Shown here one piece after another: positions 5,789 to 7,385 of a stretch of DNA of 7,385 bases. Origin of the DNA: Nanobdellota archaeon (GTDB lineage: Archaea; Nanobdellota; Nanobdellia; Woesearchaeales; JAHJBD01); assembly GCA_018813725.1 (NCBI GenBank), contig JAHJBD010000119.1:1-7385 (forward strand). Reading direction: 5' to 3'. The translations under genes and the position numbers were made by a program. How positions within the stretch are numbered: the stretch's first letter is position 1; every line of letters begins with the position of its first letter. Under the pieces are notes generated by a model that did no database searches, had not been told where the DNA came from, and was given only the letters and a program-made list of their open reading frames with translations.

Positions 5789-5797
5789 TTTAAATAA
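5789..5797 (+). promoter_or_regulatory. TATA box for the Ada-tailed membrane protein gene
   Basis: The sequence TTTAAATAA is centred at 5793, 27 nt before ATG at 5820, the same spacing as at metH and aIF1A. A leaderless transcript is expected, and no Shine-Dalgarno motif is visible. Confidence 0.65.
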
Positions 5798-5819
5798 TTG
5801 GCTTTGTTAGCTATACATC

Positions 5820-6335
5820 ATGGGGGAGAAAAAATTAAGTTATTTTCTTATGGACATTATCATATTGATAGTGTTTTTAGGGTTTATAGAACTGATATTC
5901 ACGACAACAAAATTCAACTTTTTGGCTGAATTATTCATAACAGTAATCTTGCTATTCCTGGCATTTATCGGCCTTATGGGATTTTTTAACAAGAAAAGGT
6001 GGAGCACAGTATTATTGTATTTTGTTTTCCTAATATTAACACTAAACATCCTATTGTTTAGGTATCATGGCAGAAAGTCAATGGGAATATTGCTATTGTC
6101 AACACTGGGGCTGCTTATGGCTCTTGGTCACATAAAAAAGAAAGAACCAGAGTTTGTTGAGAATGTCAAAGAAGAGTTTACACCTGGAAAGTATCTTGCA
6201 TCAAAATCAGGTAAGACTTACCATGCGCCAAAGTGCGACTGGGCATTGAAGATAAAGGAAGCTAACAGAGTATGGCTTGAGACTGACGATGAAGCCAAGA
6301 AAAAAGGGTATAAGAAGCATTCCTGCCTTGAATAA
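5820..6335 (+). CDS. Four-helix membrane protein with C-terminal Ada-like metal-binding domain
   Basis: The 171 residues hold four predicted membrane helices at about 8-28, 36-56, 62-80 and 87-104, then a linker (106-124) and a soluble tail (125-171). The tail reads YLASKSGKTYHAPKCDWAL and ends EAKKKGYKKHSCLE. It resembles the zinc-binding N-terminal domain of Ada-type proteins, whose usual pattern is FHxPxC, later an Asn, then EEAxxxGYxPCxxC. Here His135 and Cys139 are kept and Asn149 fits, but the final CxxC is replaced by His167-Ser-Cys169, so a mixed His/Cys site is possible. Small membrane proteins ending in this module occur in archaea; no function is established and I do not assume DNA repair, since the Ada catalytic parts are absent. 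The gene has its own promoter and lies divergent to cspA and convergent to the lipoprotein gene. Confidence 0.8.
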   Translation: MGEKKLSYFLMDIIILIVFLGFIELIFTTTKFNFLAELFITVILLFLAFIGLMGFFNKKRWSTVLLYFVFLILTLNILLFRYHGRKSMGILLLSTLGLLMALGHIKKKEPEFVENVKEEFTPGKYLASKSGKTYHAPKCDWALKIKEANRVWLETDDEAKKKGYKKHSCLE

Positions 6336-6380
6336 GATTTATGTATAGGATCTGATTTCTAGCTGAATATTCACAGTTAT

Positions 6381-6677
6381 TCAATCCAGTTCTTCTGTAT
6401 AAGTATTACCCTCAGCCTGGCACTGTCTTGGAAATGATTCCATTACTGGATTTTTAGCTGCTACACAACTTTTAAAATCTGTAACCCTAAACTGCTCTTT
6501 GAACTCATCACAGTATTCTTCCCACATGCGCTGGCACTTATCAGTAGAGGGGCACCATTGGTATCCTGCTGTACCTATGCATCCATGCTCATCCCTATCT
6601 CCTCCGAACAACGGCTCGTGCTTGCATGCTGTCAGGATAATCAGCACTATTGCTAAAATTATCATATATCTTTTCAT
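6381..6677 (-). CDS. Cys-rich lipoprotein with lipobox, downstream of lspA
   Basis: A 98-residue predicted lipoprotein. Residues 1-17 form a basic-hydrophobic signal peptide, and LTAC ends in the lipobox Cys18. The mature part has six further cysteines (33, 42, 48, 56, 71, 86), consistent with three disulfides outside the cell. Two short modules can be seen: HGCIGTAGYQWCPSTDKC...WEEYC (31-56), a pattern I recall in exported proteins of bacteria and archaea, and FKSCVAAKNPVMESFPRQC...NTYTEE (68-96), resembling the widespread NPVMESYPRQC module of secreted proteins. No function is known to me for either. The start has GGTGA 4 nt upstream; that motif overlaps the stop of lspA, and only 4 nt separate the two genes. 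It is therefore co-transcribed with, and a likely substrate of, LspA. Confidence 0.85.
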   Translation of the reverse strand: MKRYMIILAIVLIILTACKHEPLFGGDRDEHGCIGTAGYQWCPSTDKCQRMWEEYCDEFKEQFRVTDFKSCVAAKNPVMESFPRQCQAEGNTYTEELD

Positions 6678-6681
6678 CTTA

Positions 6682-7116
6682 TCACCTTTTCCAGTAATGT
6701 ATTATCAATAAGACAGCTCCTATTGTGATAAAACTATCTGCAAGATTGAAGGTAGGCCATATCCGAAAATCAATAAAGTCTATAACATAGCTAAAAGATA
6801 TCCTATCGATAAGGTTTCCGATGGCTCCGCCAAGGACAAATCCAAAACCTAGCCTTGGGAGCTGTTTATCTGGAACTTTATCCATATTGTATAATATTGT
6901 TCCGATGATTATCAGCGAGACCCAGATCAAGCCAGTATTAAATCCTCTGAATATTCCAAACCCTGCGCCTGTGTTTTGTGTATATGTAAAATGCAGAATG
7001 TTTGGTATTAGTGGAATGGACTGGAAAAGCTGCATCTTTGCAACAAAGAATTTTGCAATCTGGTCTATCAAGACAATTATTCCTGCAGTCAGAAAAACAT
7101 AATTTTCTTTTTTCAT
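6682..7116 (-). CDS. lspA: Lipoprotein signal peptidase (signal peptidase II)
   Basis: An integral membrane aspartyl protease that cuts the signal peptide of prolipoproteins before the lipobox cysteine. The 144 residues are near the short end of the family. Four membrane helices are expected at about 7-27, 61-77, 87-104 and 124-141. Conserved blocks are LIDQIAKFF (16-24), TQNTGAGFGIF (46-56), GGAIGNLIDRI (96-106) with catalytic Asp104, and VIDFIDF...FNLADSFI (111-130) with catalytic Asp127. All key residues are present, so it should be active. ATG 7116 overlaps the stop of the upstream gene as ATGA, and GTGA lies 4 nt before it. The next gene encodes a lipoprotein, a natural substrate. LspA is a bacterial enzyme and is not found in the best-studied archaea with lipoproteins. 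Confidence 0.95.
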   Translation of the reverse strand: MKKENYVFLTAGIIVLIDQIAKFFVAKMQLFQSIPLIPNILHFTYTQNTGAGFGIFRGFNTGLIWVSLIIIGTILYNMDKVPDKQLPRLGFGFVLGGAIGNLIDRISFSYVIDFIDFRIWPTFNLADSFITIGAVLLIIHYWKR

Positions 7117-7385
7117 CTATTCACAGATTCAAAAGCAAGCCGCTCAATATTTGCCAGGCGCTGGTTGATAGAGTCTATGGCTGATTTCAATGAATCAAGC
7201 TTGTATGATACTATCTCAACATCCCTTTGAAGCTTATAATCAGCAAACTCATTTGTCTGGTCAATAGGTGGTGGAGGAGATGGTGGTGATTGGTGAGATT
7301 GCATCCTTGGTGGAGGTGCTCCGAAAGGTTTCATCCCGCCGCCAAATCCAGTTGGTGAAGCCTCGATTGAAGCTGTTGGCTGCTC
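7113..7385 (-). CDS. Proline-rich coiled-coil protein (N-terminus cut by window edge)
   Basis: The frame stays open to the window edge, so only the last 90 residues are seen; the ATG at 7334 is internal or one of several possible starts. The visible N-terminal half is low in complexity, Gly/Pro/Ser/Gln-rich (GFGGGMKPFGAPPPRM, then SPPSPPPPIDQ), and probably disordered. The last 45 residues form a charged, heptad-like helix, with YKLQRDVEIVSYKLDSLK and then IDSINQRLANIERLA, likely a coiled coil. Proteins of this style are common as small hypothetical genes in DPANN genomes, in my recollection. No enzyme motif, signal peptide or membrane segment is visible in this part. Its stop overlaps the lspA start by 4 nt, so it is the upstream member of that operon. 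Function is unknown; an adaptor or oligomerisation role would be a guess. Confidence 0.7.
   Translation of the reverse strand, partial: EQPTASIEASPTGFGGGMKPFGAPPPRMQSHQSPPSPPPPIDQTNEFADYKLQRDVEIVSYKLDSLKSAIDSINQRLANIERLAFESVNR

Noticed and set aside
6499..7184. Plus-strand frames opposite the lipoprotein, lspA and coiled-coil genes
   Set aside because: Antisense to genes with lipobox and catalytic Asp motifs; no independent coding signs.
1..7385. CRISPR array, tRNA, rRNA or toxin-antitoxin pair
   Set aside because: No spaced direct repeats, tRNA cloverleaf, rRNA segment or recognisable toxin-antitoxin proteins were seen on either strand.

Overview
The window looks like chromosomal DNA from an archaeon, most plausibly a DPANN lineage of the Woesearchaeota/Pacearchaeota kind. 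The signs of an archaeon are an aIF1A gene, TATA-box promoters centred about 27 nt upstream of ATG (leaderless transcripts), GGTGA-type Shine-Dalgarno motifs at internal operon genes, and T-run rather than hairpin termination. The DPANN placement is an inference from the style of the small proteins (proline-rich coiled-coil protein, Cys-rich lipoprotein, membrane protein with an Ada-like tail) and from the bacterial-type genes mixed in (SppA, LspA, MetH, MetF, Csp). I could not confirm it with a phylogeny.

Layout, left to right. (1) 1-1515, minus strand: an operon reading RDD-family membrane protein, a 62-aa unknown, then SppA (signal peptide peptidase, cut by the window edge). The genes overlap by 4 nt or abut. 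The RDD plus SppA pairing resembles Bacillus subtilis sppA-sppI, in which the RDD protein inhibits the peptidase. (2) 1516-1798: a divergent intergenic region with a promoter facing each way. Between the promoters lies a roughly 167-bp foldback element with imperfect terminal inverted repeats, flanked by a direct repeat TTATTAG. It looks like a small MITE-type insertion. (3) 1799-4941, plus strand: a one-carbon/methionine operon. It holds a short MetH (homocysteine, pterin and B12 modules, no reactivation domain) overlapping metF by 4 nt. MetF would make 5-methyl-THF, and MetH would pass the methyl group through cobalamin to homocysteine. (4) 4981-5325, plus: aIF1A from its own leaderless promoter. 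(5) 5359-5664, minus: a cold-shock protein with an acidic tail. Its gene alone has a leader (about 34 nt) with a hairpin and GGAGG, and a 14-bp palindrome sits between TATA box and start site. (6) 5820-6335, plus: a four-helix membrane protein with a C-terminal Ada-like metal-binding tail. (7) 6381-7385, minus: an operon of a proline-rich coiled-coil protein (partial), LspA (lipoprotein signal peptidase) and a Cys-rich lipoprotein with a lipobox, all tightly coupled.

Themes: two membrane proteolysis units, SppA and LspA, lie at the two ends and could act in sequence on exported proteins: LspA frees lipoprotein signal peptides and SppA degrades such remnants. The items that most deserve a second look are the RDD/small protein/SppA cassette, the LspA-lipoprotein cassette in an archaeon, the foldback element, a Glu-to-Ser change in the homocysteine pocket of MetH, and the control region of the cold-shock gene.
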